Assembly (NCBI RefSeq): GCF_009498275.1
Contig: NZ_CP045643.1
Coordinates: forward strand, 5,208,001-5,272,000
Reading direction: 5' to 3'
Length of the DNA: 64,000 nt
From: Streptomyces fagopyri
GTDB taxonomy: Bacteria > Actinomycetota > Actinomycetes > Streptomycetales > Streptomycetaceae
The position numbers were made by a program, and so were the translations under genes. Positions within the stretch are counted from its first letter, which is position 1. Each line of letters opens with the position of its first letter. The notes beneath the pieces are model-generated. The model was not told the origin of the DNA, did no database searches, and saw nothing but the letters and a program-made list of their open reading frames with translations. Positions 52,159-61,287 of this stretch are shown here, in pieces.

Positions 52159-53085
52159 GTGCTGCCGCATCGACTGGGCCGTGCCGAAGCCGGCGTCCCG
52201 CGCCACCTGGTCGACGGACAGATCGCTGGACTCCAGCAGCTGCCGGGCCCGTTCGACGCGTTGCAGGGTGAGCCACTGTCCGGGGCTGACGCCGACCTCC
52301 TCGCGGAAACGGCGCGTGAAGGTGCGCACGGACATGGACTCCTGCCCGGCCATGTCGCGCAGCTGGATCGGCTCACCGAGGCGGTCGAGCGCCCAGGCAC
52401 GGGCCGCGGTCGTGGTGGCCGCCTGCGGTTCGGGGACGGGCCTTTGGACGTACTGCGCCTGACCGCCGTCGCGGTGCGGCGGTACGACGGTCCGGCGGGC
52501 CACGTCGTTGGCGACGGCCGTCCCGTGGTCCCGGCGGACGATATGGAGGCACAGGTCGATTCCGGCGGCGACGCCCGCGGAGGTGAGGACGTCCCCGTCG
52601 TCGACGAAGAGCACGTCGGCGTCGACCCTGACCTTGGGGAAGAGCCGCTGGAAGTGCTCGGCGTGGGACCAGTGGGTGGTGGCGGGGCGGCCGTCGAGGT
52701 ACCCGGCGGCGGCGAGGACGTATCCACCGGTGCAGATGGAGACGAGCCGGGTGCCGGGGCGGATGTGGGCGAGGGCGGCGGCCAGTTCGGGGGTCAGGGC
52801 GCCCTCCTCGTGGACCGGGCCGAGTTCGTAGGAGGCGGGGACGACGACGGTGTCGGCGGTGGCGAGTGCCTCCGGCCCGTTGGCGACGAGGACGGCGAAG
52901 TCGGCGTCGGTGGCGACGGGGCCCGGCGCCCGGACCGAGCAGGTGACGACCTCGTACAGGGAGCGTCCCCCGGCGTCCCGTGACTTGCCGAAGATCCGCT
53001 GGGGGATGCCGAGTTCGAAGGGCAGCAGCCCGTCGAGAGCGAGCACGACGACGCGGTGGCGGCGGAACGTACTCCGAGTACCCAT
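51904..53085 (-). CDS. GlxA-family regulator (DJ-1/PfpI domain + AraC helix-turn-helix)
   Basis: This 393-residue protein has a DJ-1/PfpI-like domain (VVLALDGLLPFELGIPQRIFG, RLVSICTGGYVLAAAGYLDGR with the Cys, THWSHAEHFQRLFPKVRV) followed by an AraC-type DNA-binding domain (MSVRTFTRRFREEVGVSPGQWLTLQRVERARQLL, in part, and VARDAGFGTAQSMRQHL). The last 50 residues are low complexity and overlap the convergent MFS gene. It is transcribed divergently from the frameshifted MFS gene at 53157 and may regulate it. Confidence 0.88.
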   Translation of the reverse strand: MGTRSTFRRHRVVVLALDGLLPFELGIPQRIFGKSRDAGGRSLYEVVTCSVRAPGPVATDADFAVLVANGPEALATADTVVVPASYELGPVHEEGALTPELAAALAHIRPGTRLVSICTGGYVLAAAGYLDGRPATTHWSHAEHFQRLFPKVRVDADVLFVDDGDVLTSAGVAAGIDLCLHIVRRDHGTAVANDVARRTVVPPHRDGGQAQYVQRPVPEPQAATTTAARAWALDRLGEPIQLRDMAGQESMSVRTFTRRFREEVGVSPGQWLTLQRVERARQLLESSDLSVDQVARDAGFGTAQSMRQHLQAVLGVTPTTYRRTFRSSNREVTGGGLDGDAGHPLTDLRPADGTVADSPLADLPPRATPPAGTPPRGTRVGGTRSGGSRVGAG

Positions 53086-53156
53086 GGCCCGATCCTAGCG
53101 AATGATGTCCTTCGGGCCACTCGTTCGGGAAGGCCGAAAGCCCGAAGCTCTATGTC
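53086..53156. promoter_or_regulatory. Divergent promoter region with an 8-bp dyad
   Basis: CTTCGGGC (53110-53117) / GCCCGAAG (53140-53147) is a perfect dyad between the GlxA-type gene and the second MFS gene, a plausible binding site for that regulator. Confidence 0.45.
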
Positions 53157-54474
53157 GTGACCCAGACAACCGACGCCGTGGACGCCGCCCAGATGTCCTC
53201 CGCCCCCGGGCGGACCCGAATCCACCGTGCCTGGTTCGTCGCCGCCGTCACCTTTGTGACGATCATCGGCGCCGCGGCCTTCCGTTCGCTGCCGGGCCTG
53301 CTGATCGACCCCCTGCACCAGGAGTTCCACTGGTCGCGCGGCACGATCGGCGCGGCGGTGTCGATCAACCTCGCGCTGTACGGGCTGACGGCGCCCTTCG
53401 CGGCCGCGCTGATGGACCGTTTCGGCATCCGGCGCGTGGTCGCGGTCGCCCTGATGGTGATCGCGCTCGGCTCCGGGCTGACCGTGTGGATGACGGCGGC
53501 CTGGCAACTGCTGCTCTGCTGGGGCCTGCTGGTGGGGCTGGGCTCCGGCTCGATGGCCCTGGCCTTCGCGGCGACGGTCACCAACCGCTGGTTCACGACG
53601 CGCAAGGGCCTGGTGACCGGCATCCTGACGGCGGCCTCGGCCTCCGGTCAGCTGATCTTCCTGCCGGTGCTCTCCTGGATCGTCACGGAGCACGACTGGC
53701 GCCCGGCCGCGGTGACGGTCGCCCTCGCGGCGCTCGCGGTCGTCCCCTTCGTCTGGCTGCTGCTGCGCGACCATCCGGCGGACGTCGGTCTGAAGGCCTA
53801 CGGCGCGGCCGAGTTCGTGCCGAAGCCCGCGCCGGTGCAGGGCGCGGCCCGGCGTGCCGTGACCGTCCTCCTCTCCGCGGTCCGCACCGGCCCCTTCTGG
53901 CTGCTGGCCGGCACCTTCGCGATCTGCGGCGCCTCGACCAACGGCCTGATCCAGACGCACTTCGTACCCGCCGCCCACGACCACGGGATGCCGATCACGG
54001 CGGCGGCCTCGCTGCTCGCGGTCATCGGGGTCTTCGACGTGGCCGGAACGATCGCCTCCGGCTGGTTCACCGACCGCTTCGAACCGCGCCGGCTGCTCGC
54101 GGTCTACTACGCGCTGCGCGGTGTCTCGCTCCTCTTCCTCCCCATGCTCATGTCCTCGACCGTGCACCCCCCCGATGATCTTCTTCATCGTCTTCTACGG
54201 TCTCGACTGGGTGGCCACGGTCCCGCCCACCCTGGCCCTGTGCCGTGAGCAGTACGGCGAGGACAGCGCCATCGTCTTCGGCTGGGTACTGGCCTCCCAC
54301 CAGATCGGCGCCGCCCTCGTCGCCTTCCTCGGCGGTGTCGCGCGGGACGCGTTCGGTTCGTACGACATGGTGTGGGTGGCCTCGGGCGCGCTGTGCGCGG
54401 TGGCGGCGATGATGGCGCTGGTCATCAGGCGGCGACCGGCCGTCCCCGTGCTGGCCGTGCGGACGGCCGTCTGA
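53157..54474 (+). pseudogene. MFS transporter interrupted by a +1 frameshift in a C7 run
   Basis: The frame from the GTG at 53157 encodes an MFS protein (about nine segments, beginning RAWFVAAVTFVTIIGAAAFRSLPGLL, in part) until STVHPP near 54173, after which it reads through an unrelated arginine-rich end to 54248. The expected continuation MIFFIVFYGLDWVATVPPTLALCREQYG lies in the next frame and runs to the stop at 54474. Removing one C from the seven at 54167-54173 restores one continuous protein of about 438 residues. It is either a sequencing error in the homopolymer, a recent mutation or a phase-variable tract. Related proteins are oxalate/formate-type MFS carriers. Confidence 0.85.
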
Positions 54475-54476
54475 GG

Positions 54477-55340
54477 TCAGCGCGCCGGAAGCCGGTCGTA
54501 CGTCTTGAAGGTGTACCGCGCGGACAGGGTGATCGCGTTCCCGGCCGTTCGCGGCAGACCGAGCCGGTCGTCGACGAGCCGGCCCAGCGGGCCGCAGCCC
54601 ACGGGGGCCGGGGCGGTGAAGGTGTCGTCGTACGCGTCGAACCTGATGACCGGCGGGTCCTGGGACTCCCACTCGGAGTCGCCCGCGCGCTGAAGACGGA
54701 GCTCGATGGGGGCGTCGCCGCCTATGACGCAGCCGTGCGGCAGGAGGGGGCTCAGGGCGCGGAAGCGCAGGGTGAACAGGCCCAGGCTGTTCCCGGTGGA
54801 GTAGAAGTCGGACCTGCCGCCGTACTCGGGACGCAGGGCCAGGGGCAGCAGGGGGCCGTGACCGGCGGTGCCGGTGCCGAGCAGGCCGCCGGGGACGGGG
54901 GTCGAGGCGCTGCGCAGCGCGCCCCAGACCTGCCCGTCGCTGCCGTCCGGCAACGGGCCCTCGGCATGGGTGAGGGTCATCGGCGCCAGCTCGGGAACGG
55001 TCCGGCTGCCGAGGGTCAACGAACCGGTGGCCATGAGGACTTCGCACTTCCAGCGGGCCGCGTCGACACCGGCCGGGATGGCGGGGCAGTCACCGAAGTC
55101 GTACGGGCCGGCGGGCGGAGCGGCGGTCGCGGCGGCGGAGGTGGGGGCGACGGTGGTGGCGACGGTGGCGGTGGTCGAGGTGTTCGTGGCGACGACGGGG
55201 GTGGTGTCCACGGCGACGGTGGCGGCGACGGCGGAGGAGCCGGCCGTGGCGGTGATCGTGGTGGCGAGGACGACGGCGACGGCGAGCCCGGCGGCCCCGC
55301 GGCGAACGGCCGGGTGGCGCTTCTCAGCGGTGATCTCCAT
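54477..55340 (-). CDS. Secreted protein of unknown function
   Basis: This 287-residue protein has a Sec signal sequence (RRGAAGLAVAVVLATTITATAGSSAVA), a Thr/Ala/Val-rich linker of about 40 residues (such as TSTTATVATTVAPTSAAATAAPP) and a beta-rich domain with Cys in FGDCPAIP, RWKCEVL, PHGCVIGG and PVGCGPLG. The four cysteines probably form two disulfides outside the cell. I do not recognise the family. A dyad CTGAC-CTCAC-GTCAG lies 70 bases upstream. Confidence 0.7.
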   Translation of the reverse strand: MEITAEKRHPAVRRGAAGLAVAVVLATTITATAGSSAVAATVAVDTTPVVATNTSTTATVATTVAPTSAAATAAPPAGPYDFGDCPAIPAGVDAARWKCEVLMATGSLTLGSRTVPELAPMTLTHAEGPLPDGSDGQVWGALRSASTPVPGGLLGTGTAGHGPLLPLALRPEYGGRSDFYSTGNSLGLFTLRFRALSPLLPHGCVIGGDAPIELRLQRAGDSEWESQDPPVIRFDAYDDTFTAPAPVGCGPLGRLVDDRLGLPRTAGNAITLSARYTFKTYDRLPAR

Positions 55341-55409
55341 GCCTTCAGCCTGCCGCCGGGCACCCCTGGGCAGCCACCGGGAAGCCCCTCGCCCTACCCT
55401 GAACCGTCC

Positions 55410-55424
55410 CTGACCTCACGTCAG
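55410..55424. promoter_or_regulatory. Possible additional CTGAC-N5-GTCAG site
   Basis: CCCTGAC-CTCAC-GTCAGGG has the same half-sites but a different extension (CC/GG instead of TAT/ATA), so it might belong to another regulator. It lies upstream of the secreted-protein gene. Confidence 0.35.
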
Positions 55425-55460
55425 GGTTCGTCCCCGAGTTTCAGGGACCGGACTCCCCGA

Positions 55461-56117
55461 TCACCTGGACGAACCGGCCTGGACGAAGCGCCCCCGGTGG
55501 AACAGCAACGGCGCGACGCCCTCGCCACCGCCACCGTCTCCCGTCCCGAGCGCGTCCACCCGTCCGACCACGATGAGATGGTCCCCGCCCGTGTGCACCG
55601 CGTGGATCGTGCAGTCGATCCAGGCCGCGGCCCCCGCGAGACGGGGGGAGCCGGAGACGGGCGCCGCGTCGTACCCGACCCCCGCGAACTTGTCCGCCCC
55701 GCTCACCGCGAACCCACGGCACAGGTCGCCCTGATGCGCGCCCAGCACGTTCACGCAGAAGACGCCGGCGCGGGCGATCCGTGGCCAGGTCGCCGACGTG
55801 CGGCCGACCATGAAACAGACCAGCGGTGGGTCCAGGGAGAGGGAGGAGAACGACTGGCAGGCGAAACCGGCGGGCCCCGCCCCCGCCGCCTCCGCGGGTC
55901 CCTCCGGCGCGGTGACGACGGTCACACCGGTCGCGAAGTTCCCCAGTACCCGCCGGAACTCGCCCGGATCGACCGGCGCCCGCTCGTCCTCGCCGACCGC
56001 GCGCAGTTCGGGCCGCGGCAGCATCTCGACCGGCCCCGCGACGGTGGGGGCCCCGGCCGACCGGAGATAGCGCACGGCGGCCGCCGCCATTCCTGCGTGT
56101 CCCATCACGCCAGCCAT
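55461..56117 (-). CDS. Flavin reductase family protein
   Basis: This 218-residue protein has FRRVLGNFATGVTVVTA, GFACQSFSSLSLDPPLVCFMVGRTSATWPRI (in part), FCVNVLGAHQGDL and DHLIVVGRVDALG, typical of the FMN-dependent reductases (HpaC/HsaB type) that supply FMNH2 to a monooxygenase. The partner could be the FAD protein at 60094 or a monooxygenase elsewhere. Start candidates are ATG 56117 and ATG 56105; neither has a ribosome site. The operator at 56123-56137 almost touches the upstream start. Confidence 0.85.
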   Translation of the reverse strand: MAGVMGHAGMAAAAVRYLRSAGAPTVAGPVEMLPRPELRAVGEDERAPVDPGEFRRVLGNFATGVTVVTAPEGPAEAAGAGPAGFACQSFSSLSLDPPLVCFMVGRTSATWPRIARAGVFCVNVLGAHQGDLCRGFAVSGADKFAGVGYDAAPVSGSPRLAGAAAWIDCTIHAVHTGGDHLIVVGRVDALGTGDGGGGEGVAPLLFHRGRFVQAGSSR

Positions 56118-56122
56118 TGAAC

Positions 56123-56137
56123 CTGACGTGCCGTCAG
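56123..56137. promoter_or_regulatory. Operator CTGAC-N5-GTCAG, flavin reductase promoter
   Basis: CTGAC-GTGCC-GTCAGATA, a perfect dyad with the ATA extension, 5 bases upstream of the ATG at 56117. Confidence 0.65.
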
Positions 56138-56266
56138 ATAGGAAGGGGGCGGGGAGCGCGGAGCGCGGAGCGAGGGGAGGAGGGCGGCGAGGACTCCACC
56201 GGACGCGCCGGACGCGTCGGACGGCCCGCGGATCGCGAGGCGGAGCCGACCGGCTGTCACGGTCTC

Positions 56267-57160
56267 TCACCGGCCCCGGTACTCGGCCGCCCGCCGCTCC
56301 ACGAAGCTCGCCACCCCTTCCTTCGCGTCCGCCGTCGTCATGTTGATCTCCTGGGCGGCCGCCTCCGCGGCGAACGCGGCGGTGCGGTCGGTGTCGAGGG
56401 AGGCGTTGACCAGCTGTTTGGTGAGGGCCAGGGCGCGCGTCGGCCCCGTGGCCAGGCGTTCGGCCCACTCGCGTGCGGTCTTCTCCAGGTCCTCGGGCGG
56501 GACGACGCGGTTGACGAGACCGAGGCGTTCGGCGTCTCTGGCCGTGAGCGCGTCGCCGAAGAACATCAGCTCCTTCGCGCGCTGCGGCCCGATGAGACGC
56601 GGCAGCAGATACGCTCCTCCGCCGTCGGGGACCAGTCCGCGACGCACGAACACCTCGATGAACCGGGCCGGTTCGGCGGCGAGTACGAGGTCGCAGGCGA
56701 GGGCGAGATGGGCGCCGAGACCGGCCGCGGTGCCGTTGACCGCCGCGATCACCGGCTTCTCGCAGTCGAGGACCGCCGCGACGAGCCGCTGGGCGCCGAG
56801 CCGGAGCGTGCGGGCGACGTCGCCGGTGATCCGCTCGCCCGCCGCGGGCGCCCCCCTCAGGTCCGCGCCCGCGCAGAAACCGCGGCCCGTCGCGGTGATC
56901 ACCACGGCCCGGACGTCCGGATCCGCGGACGCCGACGCGAGCAGCGCGATCACGCGTTCGCGCTGGTCCCAGGTGAGGGCGTTCATCGTCTGGGGGCGGT
57001 CGAGGGTGATCCACGAGACGGCGTTGTCAGTGGCGTGACGTATCAATGAGTCGAGAGGGGCGGGCTTGTCAGGAGATCGAATGGATTCATCTGTTTTCCG
57101 TGATTCGGCGGATTCATCGGATTCACCGGATTCGGCCGACGGGCGGGGGGAGGCGGGCAT
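56267..57160 (-). CDS. Enoyl-CoA hydratase/isomerase
   Basis: This 297-residue crotonase has NAVSWITLDRPQTMNALTW, GFCAGADLRGAP, PVIAAVNGTAAGLGAHLALACDLVLA (in part) and VRRGLVPDGGGAYLLPRLIG, with both oxyanion loops and the EVFVRRGLVPD glutamate-side segment present. The first 35 residues are Ser/Glu/Asp-rich (SGESDESAESRKTDES), encoded by imperfect GGATTC repeats near 57090-57135. They could be dispensable, with a real start further in. It is probably the hydration step of the second regulon. Confidence 0.88.
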   Translation of the reverse strand: MPASPRPSAESGESDESAESRKTDESIRSPDKPAPLDSLIRHATDNAVSWITLDRPQTMNALTWDQRERVIALLASASADPDVRAVVITATGRGFCAGADLRGAPAAGERITGDVARTLRLGAQRLVAAVLDCEKPVIAAVNGTAAGLGAHLALACDLVLAAEPARFIEVFVRRGLVPDGGGAYLLPRLIGPQRAKELMFFGDALTARDAERLGLVNRVVPPEDLEKTAREWAERLATGPTRALALTKQLVNASLDTDRTAAFAAEAAAQEINMTTADAKEGVASFVERRAAEYRGR

Positions 57161-57212
57161 GAGGGTGCTCCAGTTCGTACGGGACGTGGTCGGCGGTCGG
57201 TGGCGCGGCCGG

Positions 57213-59438
57213 TCAGCGGCACACCACCAGGGCGTCCAGCGCCACCGCGCCCTGCCCTCTGGGCAGCACCATCAGCGGGTTGATGTCGAGCTCGGCGATG
57301 TCGTCACCGAGCTCCAGGGCCATCCGCTGGACACGCAGGACGACCTCGACGAGCGCGTCCACATCCACCGGCGGCGCCCCCCGCACGCCGTCCAGGAGCG
57401 CCCGGCCGCGCAGCTCGCGGAGCATCCCCCGGGCCTGGTCCTCACCGAAGGGCGGCACACGGACGGCCGTGTCCCGCAGCACCTCGACGAGGACGCCACC
57501 GAGCCCGACGGCCACGGTCGGCCCGAACAGCCGGTCGTGCGTGACCCCCACGACCATCTCGACGCCCCGCTCGACCATCTGGCACACCAGCACCCCGTCC
57601 AGCGAGATCCCCTCGTAGCGCGCGATGTCGGTCAGTTCGCGGTAGGCGTCCCTGACCTGGCTCGCGGAGGTCAGCCCGATCTTCACCAGGCCGAGTTCGG
57701 TCTTGTGGGCGATCTGCGCGCCGGAGGCCTTCATGACCACGGGGTAGCCCACCAGGCCGGCCGCGCGCACGGCAGCCGCCGCGCTGGTCACCAACTGCTC
57801 GCGCGGCACCCGGATCCCGTACGCGCGCAGCAGCTGTTTCGCCGCGTGCTCGCTCAGTTGCCGGCCCGGCCGCATCAGTGCCTGGGCCTTGCGGAAGGAG
57901 GGCGAGGGGGTGCGGGGAGCCTCGTCGAAGGGCGAGCGGTACGCGCCGACGAACCGGTGGTGCTCCAGATGGGCCCGCACGGCGGTGATGCAGTTGGCGA
58001 ACGTACGGAAGGTGGCGACCCGCGACGACCCGAGCAGCGTCTCGCGGTAGGCGGCCTCGGTGCCGACCGGCGACCCCCACACCACGCACACCAGCTTGTC
58101 CGTCCCCTCCGCCGCGTCCACCAGGTCCTGCGCGAGCCTGTCGCTCATCGGCGGGAAGGGGCCGGTGATCGGACAGATCAGCACCCCGATCTCCGGATCG
58201 GCGAGGAGGGCGTCGATGATCTTGCGACCGCGCCGGTCGCCGACCGGGTGTCCCCCGTTGTCGACGGGGTTGGCCACGTTCAGGTACTCGGGTATCCACT
58301 GGTGCAGCTCGGCCTGCTTGGCCGCCGAGAGGTCCGGCAGGCGCAGCCCCGCCGCCGTCGCCAGGTCGGCGAAGTGCGCGCCCGTGCCGCCGGAGATCGA
58401 ACAGACGGCGACCCCGTCGGCCAGCGGGGGGCGCGCGCGGGCCAGCAGCGCGGCGGTGTCCTGGAGTTCGTCGAGCCCGTCGACGCGGATCACGCCGTAC
58501 TGCCGCATCGCGGCGTCCACCACCGTGTCGGCGCCGGTCAGCTTGCCGGTGTGGGAGGCGGCGGTGCGGGCGCCGGTCTCGGTGCGGCCGACCTTGACGG
58601 CGACGACGGGCACCCCGCGCCGGGCGGCGCGGTCGGCGGCGAGCAGGAAGGAACGGCCGTCCTTGAGCCCCTCGACGTAGCAGGCGATGGCGCCGACCTC
58701 GGGCCGCTCGGAGAAGTAGGAGATGAAGTCGGCGGTCTCCAGGTCGGCCTCGTTGCCGGTGGGCGCCCAGTGGGAGAGGCGTACGCCCAGTTCCTGCATC
58801 GCGAAGACCGGACGCCCCTGGTGGCCGGACTGGGTGATGAGGGCGACGGCGGGACCGTCGAGGTCGTCGCGGAACCGTTCGAAGGCGTTGAGGTTGGTGT
58901 TGGGGCCCAGCAGTCGCAGGCCGGAGCGGCGGACGGCGGCGGCGAGCCGGGTCTGCGCGGCCGCGCCCTCGGCGCCGGTCTCGGCGAACCCGGAGGCGAA
59001 GGCGACCGCGAACTTCACCTTGGCCTCGCCCAGTTCGCCGATCACGCCGAGCGGGTCGCCGACCAGCAGCGCGGCCAGATCGACCTGCTCGGGCAGGTCC
59101 GCGACGGACGGGAAGCAGGGCAGACCGAAGACGGTCCGGCGGGTGGGGTGCACCGGGTGCAGCCGGGCCCCGACCCGCTCGGCCCAGGAGATCAGCTGCC
59201 GGGTGATGCCGGTGTTCGGCCGTCCCTCGGTGTCCGAGGCGCCGACGACGGCCACCGACTCGGGACGGAAGAAGCGGTCCAGATCGGGCACGTCGGCGTA
59301 CAGCGGGCGCCCGCTGACGTCGAAGTCGTCGACATCGGCCGGCCGGCCGTGCACGACGGGTGAGGGCTGCTCGCCGCAGGCGATGACCCGGGCCCGGCGG
59401 GAGTCGGTGGTGAGGGTGCCGTGGGTTGATCCAAGCAT
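57213..59438 (-). CDS. NDP-forming acyl-CoA synthetase (acetate-CoA ligase ACD type)
   Basis: This 741-residue protein has the domain order CoA-binding (SVAVVGASDTEGRPN), ligase-CoA domains with the phosphohistidine segment AASHTGKLTGAD, and a C-terminal ATP-grasp (AAKQLLRAYGIRVPRE, VVMKASGAQIAHKTELGLVKIG). It makes an acyl-CoA from acid, CoA and ATP with release of ADP. Together with the ATP/AMP ligase it gives the regulon two activation enzymes. The ATG at 59438 is preceded by AGGAG. Two operator copies lie 34-72 bases upstream. Confidence 0.88.
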   Translation of the reverse strand: MLGSTHGTLTTDSRRARVIACGEQPSPVVHGRPADVDDFDVSGRPLYADVPDLDRFFRPESVAVVGASDTEGRPNTGITRQLISWAERVGARLHPVHPTRRTVFGLPCFPSVADLPEQVDLAALLVGDPLGVIGELGEAKVKFAVAFASGFAETGAEGAAAQTRLAAAVRRSGLRLLGPNTNLNAFERFRDDLDGPAVALITQSGHQGRPVFAMQELGVRLSHWAPTGNEADLETADFISYFSERPEVGAIACYVEGLKDGRSFLLAADRAARRGVPVVAVKVGRTETGARTAASHTGKLTGADTVVDAAMRQYGVIRVDGLDELQDTAALLARARPPLADGVAVCSISGGTGAHFADLATAAGLRLPDLSAAKQAELHQWIPEYLNVANPVDNGGHPVGDRRGRKIIDALLADPEIGVLICPITGPFPPMSDRLAQDLVDAAEGTDKLVCVVWGSPVGTEAAYRETLLGSSRVATFRTFANCITAVRAHLEHHRFVGAYRSPFDEAPRTPSPSFRKAQALMRPGRQLSEHAAKQLLRAYGIRVPREQLVTSAAAAVRAAGLVGYPVVMKASGAQIAHKTELGLVKIGLTSASQVRDAYRELTDIARYEGISLDGVLVCQMVERGVEMVVGVTHDRLFGPTVAVGLGGVLVEVLRDTAVRVPPFGEDQARGMLRELRGRALLDGVRGAPPVDVDALVEVVLRVQRMALELGDDIAELDINPLMVLPRGQGAVALDALVVCR

Positions 59439-59471
59439 CGGTCCGCCCGCTCCTGTGTGACAGCCAATTAA

Positions 59472-59486
59472 CTGACGCTCTGTCAG
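59472..59486. promoter_or_regulatory. Operator CTGAC-N5-GTCAG, first of tandem pair
   Basis: CTGAC-GCTCT-GTCAGATTA, a perfect dyad in the promoter region of the NDP-forming synthetase gene. Confidence 0.65.
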
Positions 59487-59495
59487 ATTACTTAA

Positions 59496-59510
59496 CTGAC
59501 GGCCTGTCAG
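59496..59510. promoter_or_regulatory. Operator CTGAC-N5-GTCAG, second of tandem pair
   Basis: CTGAC-GGCCT-GTCAG, a perfect dyad centred 24 bases from the first copy, so slightly more than two helical turns away. Confidence 0.65.
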
Positions 59511-60093
59511 GAACAGTCGTGCAGGCAAAGCCGCGTACGTGCGGTGAGGGCCGTGCGCCGCCGTGGGCAACACGGGCGACAGCTCGTGCGGTGCGTGGCA
59601 GGCGTGTGGCGGTTGTGCGGCAGACGGGCGGCGGTTGCGTGGACGGGCGCGACGGGCACCTGGTTCGTACCCCGCGGTACGGGGCCCGGAACCCGTCGTC
59701 GGGTTCCGGTGTCACGGCCCGAACCCGACGACGGGTTCCGGTGTCCCGGGGCTGGTCCTCGCGCGCCCTCGGCCGTGTACGGCGTCCCGACGGACCTCGC
59801 CCGCCCGTACAGTTCGTCGGGCCCGATCAGCGGTACGTCACCTCGGGCCGCCCCGGCGCCCGGCGCGTCACCGAAGCCCGCGGCGCCGAAGCGGCCGGGC
59901 GAGGGACGGACAGCCGGCCCGGAGTGACGCGCCGACAAGTCCCCAGCTCAATCGCGCACTTCGACGACCACGCGGGTTCCAAGTGACCTACGCCACCATC
60001 CGCACGCACCACTCCTACAGTCGTGATCAGTTCGCAACCGATTCCGGGCTTGACCGAGACCTATCAATTGATGACGTGATTACGCTCGCGCTC

Positions 60094-61287
60094 ATGGCCG
60101 ACTCGACTGCTTCCTCCACACTCCACCCGGTACCGTCACACGAGGACCGCCCCGTGTACGTGATCGGCGGCGGCCCCGGCGGCCTCGCGACGGCGTACGC
60201 GTTGCGCGCCCAGGGCGTACGGGCCGTCGTACTGGAGAAGTCCGACCGGGTCGGGGCCTCCTGGCGGCGTCACTACGACCGGCTGCACCTGCACACGACG
60301 CGGCGGCTGTCCGCCCTCCCGGGACTCGCGATGCCCCGTGCGTTCGGGCGCTGGGTCTCGCGCGACAACGTGGTGCGCTATCTGGAGAAGTACGCCGAGC
60401 ACCACCAGCTGGAGATCGTCACGGGGGTCGAGGTCTCCCGCGTCGAACGCGCCGGCGACTCCTGGCTGCTGCTCGCCACCGGGGGCCGCGAACTGACCGG
60501 CAGCGCGGTCGTCGTCGCCACCGGCCACAACCACACGCCCCGCGTGCCGGACTGGCCCGGCCGCGACGCGTACAGCGGCGAACTCCTGCACGCCGGCGAG
60601 TACCGCAACCCGGCCCCCTACGCCGGACGGGACGTCCTGGTCGTCGGCGTCGGCAACACGGGCGCCGAGATCGCCGTGGACCTGGTCGAGGGCGGCGCCG
60701 GGCGGGTGCGGCTCGCGGTGCGCACCGCCCCGCACATCGTGCGGCGCTCCACGGCCGGCTGGGCGGCCCAGTTCACCGGCATCCTCGTCCGCCGGCTGCC
60801 GGTGCGTCTTGTCGACGCCCTCGCCGGGCCGATGGCCAGGGTGAGCGTCCCCGACCTGTCGGCGCAGGGGCTGCCGCGCCCCGCCACCGGCCTCTACTCG
60901 CGGGTCAAGGAGGGCTCGATCCCCGTCCAGGACGTCGGCCTGATCGACGCCGTGCGCAAGGGGCGGGTCGAGATCGTGGCCGCGGTGGAGGGCTTCGAGG
61001 AGGGCAAGGTCGTCCTCGCCGACGGCACCCGGATCGGCCCCGACGCTGTGATCGCCGCGACCGGGTACGAGCGCGCCCTGGAGGGCATGGTCGGACACCT
61101 CGGCGTGCTGGACGCGCGCGGCCGCCCGGTCGTGCACGGCGGACGCACCCCGAAGAACGCGCCCGGTCTGTACTTCACCGGTTTCACCAACCCCATCAGC
61201 GGCATGTTCCGCGAACTCGCCCTGGACGCGCGGAAGACGGCGAAGGCCGTGGCACGCGCCGCGGGACGGGCCGGCACCGCGAACTGA
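60094..61287 (+). CDS. Flavin-containing monooxygenase-like oxidoreductase (CzcO/YUCCA type)
   Basis: This 397-residue protein has the FAD motif VIGGGPGGLATAYALRA, VLEKSDRVGASWRRHYDRLHLHT, the NADPH motif LVVGVGNTGAEIAVDL and the terminal ATGYERALEGM and GLYFTGFTNPISGMFREL. It belongs to the group-B flavin monooxygenases that do N-, S- or Baeyer-Villiger-type oxidations. The ATG at 60094 has no ribosome site; the palindrome ATCAATTGAT lies 22 bases upstream. No CTGAC operator stands directly in front of it, so its membership in the regulon is only by position. Confidence 0.85.
   Translation: MADSTASSTLHPVPSHEDRPVYVIGGGPGGLATAYALRAQGVRAVVLEKSDRVGASWRRHYDRLHLHTTRRLSALPGLAMPRAFGRWVSRDNVVRYLEKYAEHHQLEIVTGVEVSRVERAGDSWLLLATGGRELTGSAVVVATGHNHTPRVPDWPGRDAYSGELLHAGEYRNPAPYAGRDVLVVGVGNTGAEIAVDLVEGGAGRVRLAVRTAPHIVRRSTAGWAAQFTGILVRRLPVRLVDALAGPMARVSVPDLSAQGLPRPATGLYSRVKEGSIPVQDVGLIDAVRKGRVEIVAAVEGFEEGKVVLADGTRIGPDAVIAATGYERALEGMVGHLGVLDARGRPVVHGGRTPKNAPGLYFTGFTNPISGMFRELALDARKTAKAVARAAGRAGTAN

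Larger units (their letters stand above)
59439..60093. other. Divergent 655-base region with operators, a 19-bp hairpin and AT-rich palindrome
   Basis: From left to right it has two operators (59472-59486 and 59496-59510). A near-perfect 19-bp hairpin pairs GGAACCCGTCGTCGGGTTCC (59688-59707) with its complement (59720-59739). The palindrome ATCAATTGAT lies at 60063-60072, shortly before the monooxygenase start. Long arginine-rich ORFs across it are GC artefacts. Confidence 0.5.

Noticed and set aside
59563..60093. N-terminal extension of the monooxygenase to 59563
   Set aside because: The added 177 residues are Arg/Pro/Gly-rich and cross a perfect hairpin. The FAD fold starts just after the ATG at 60094.
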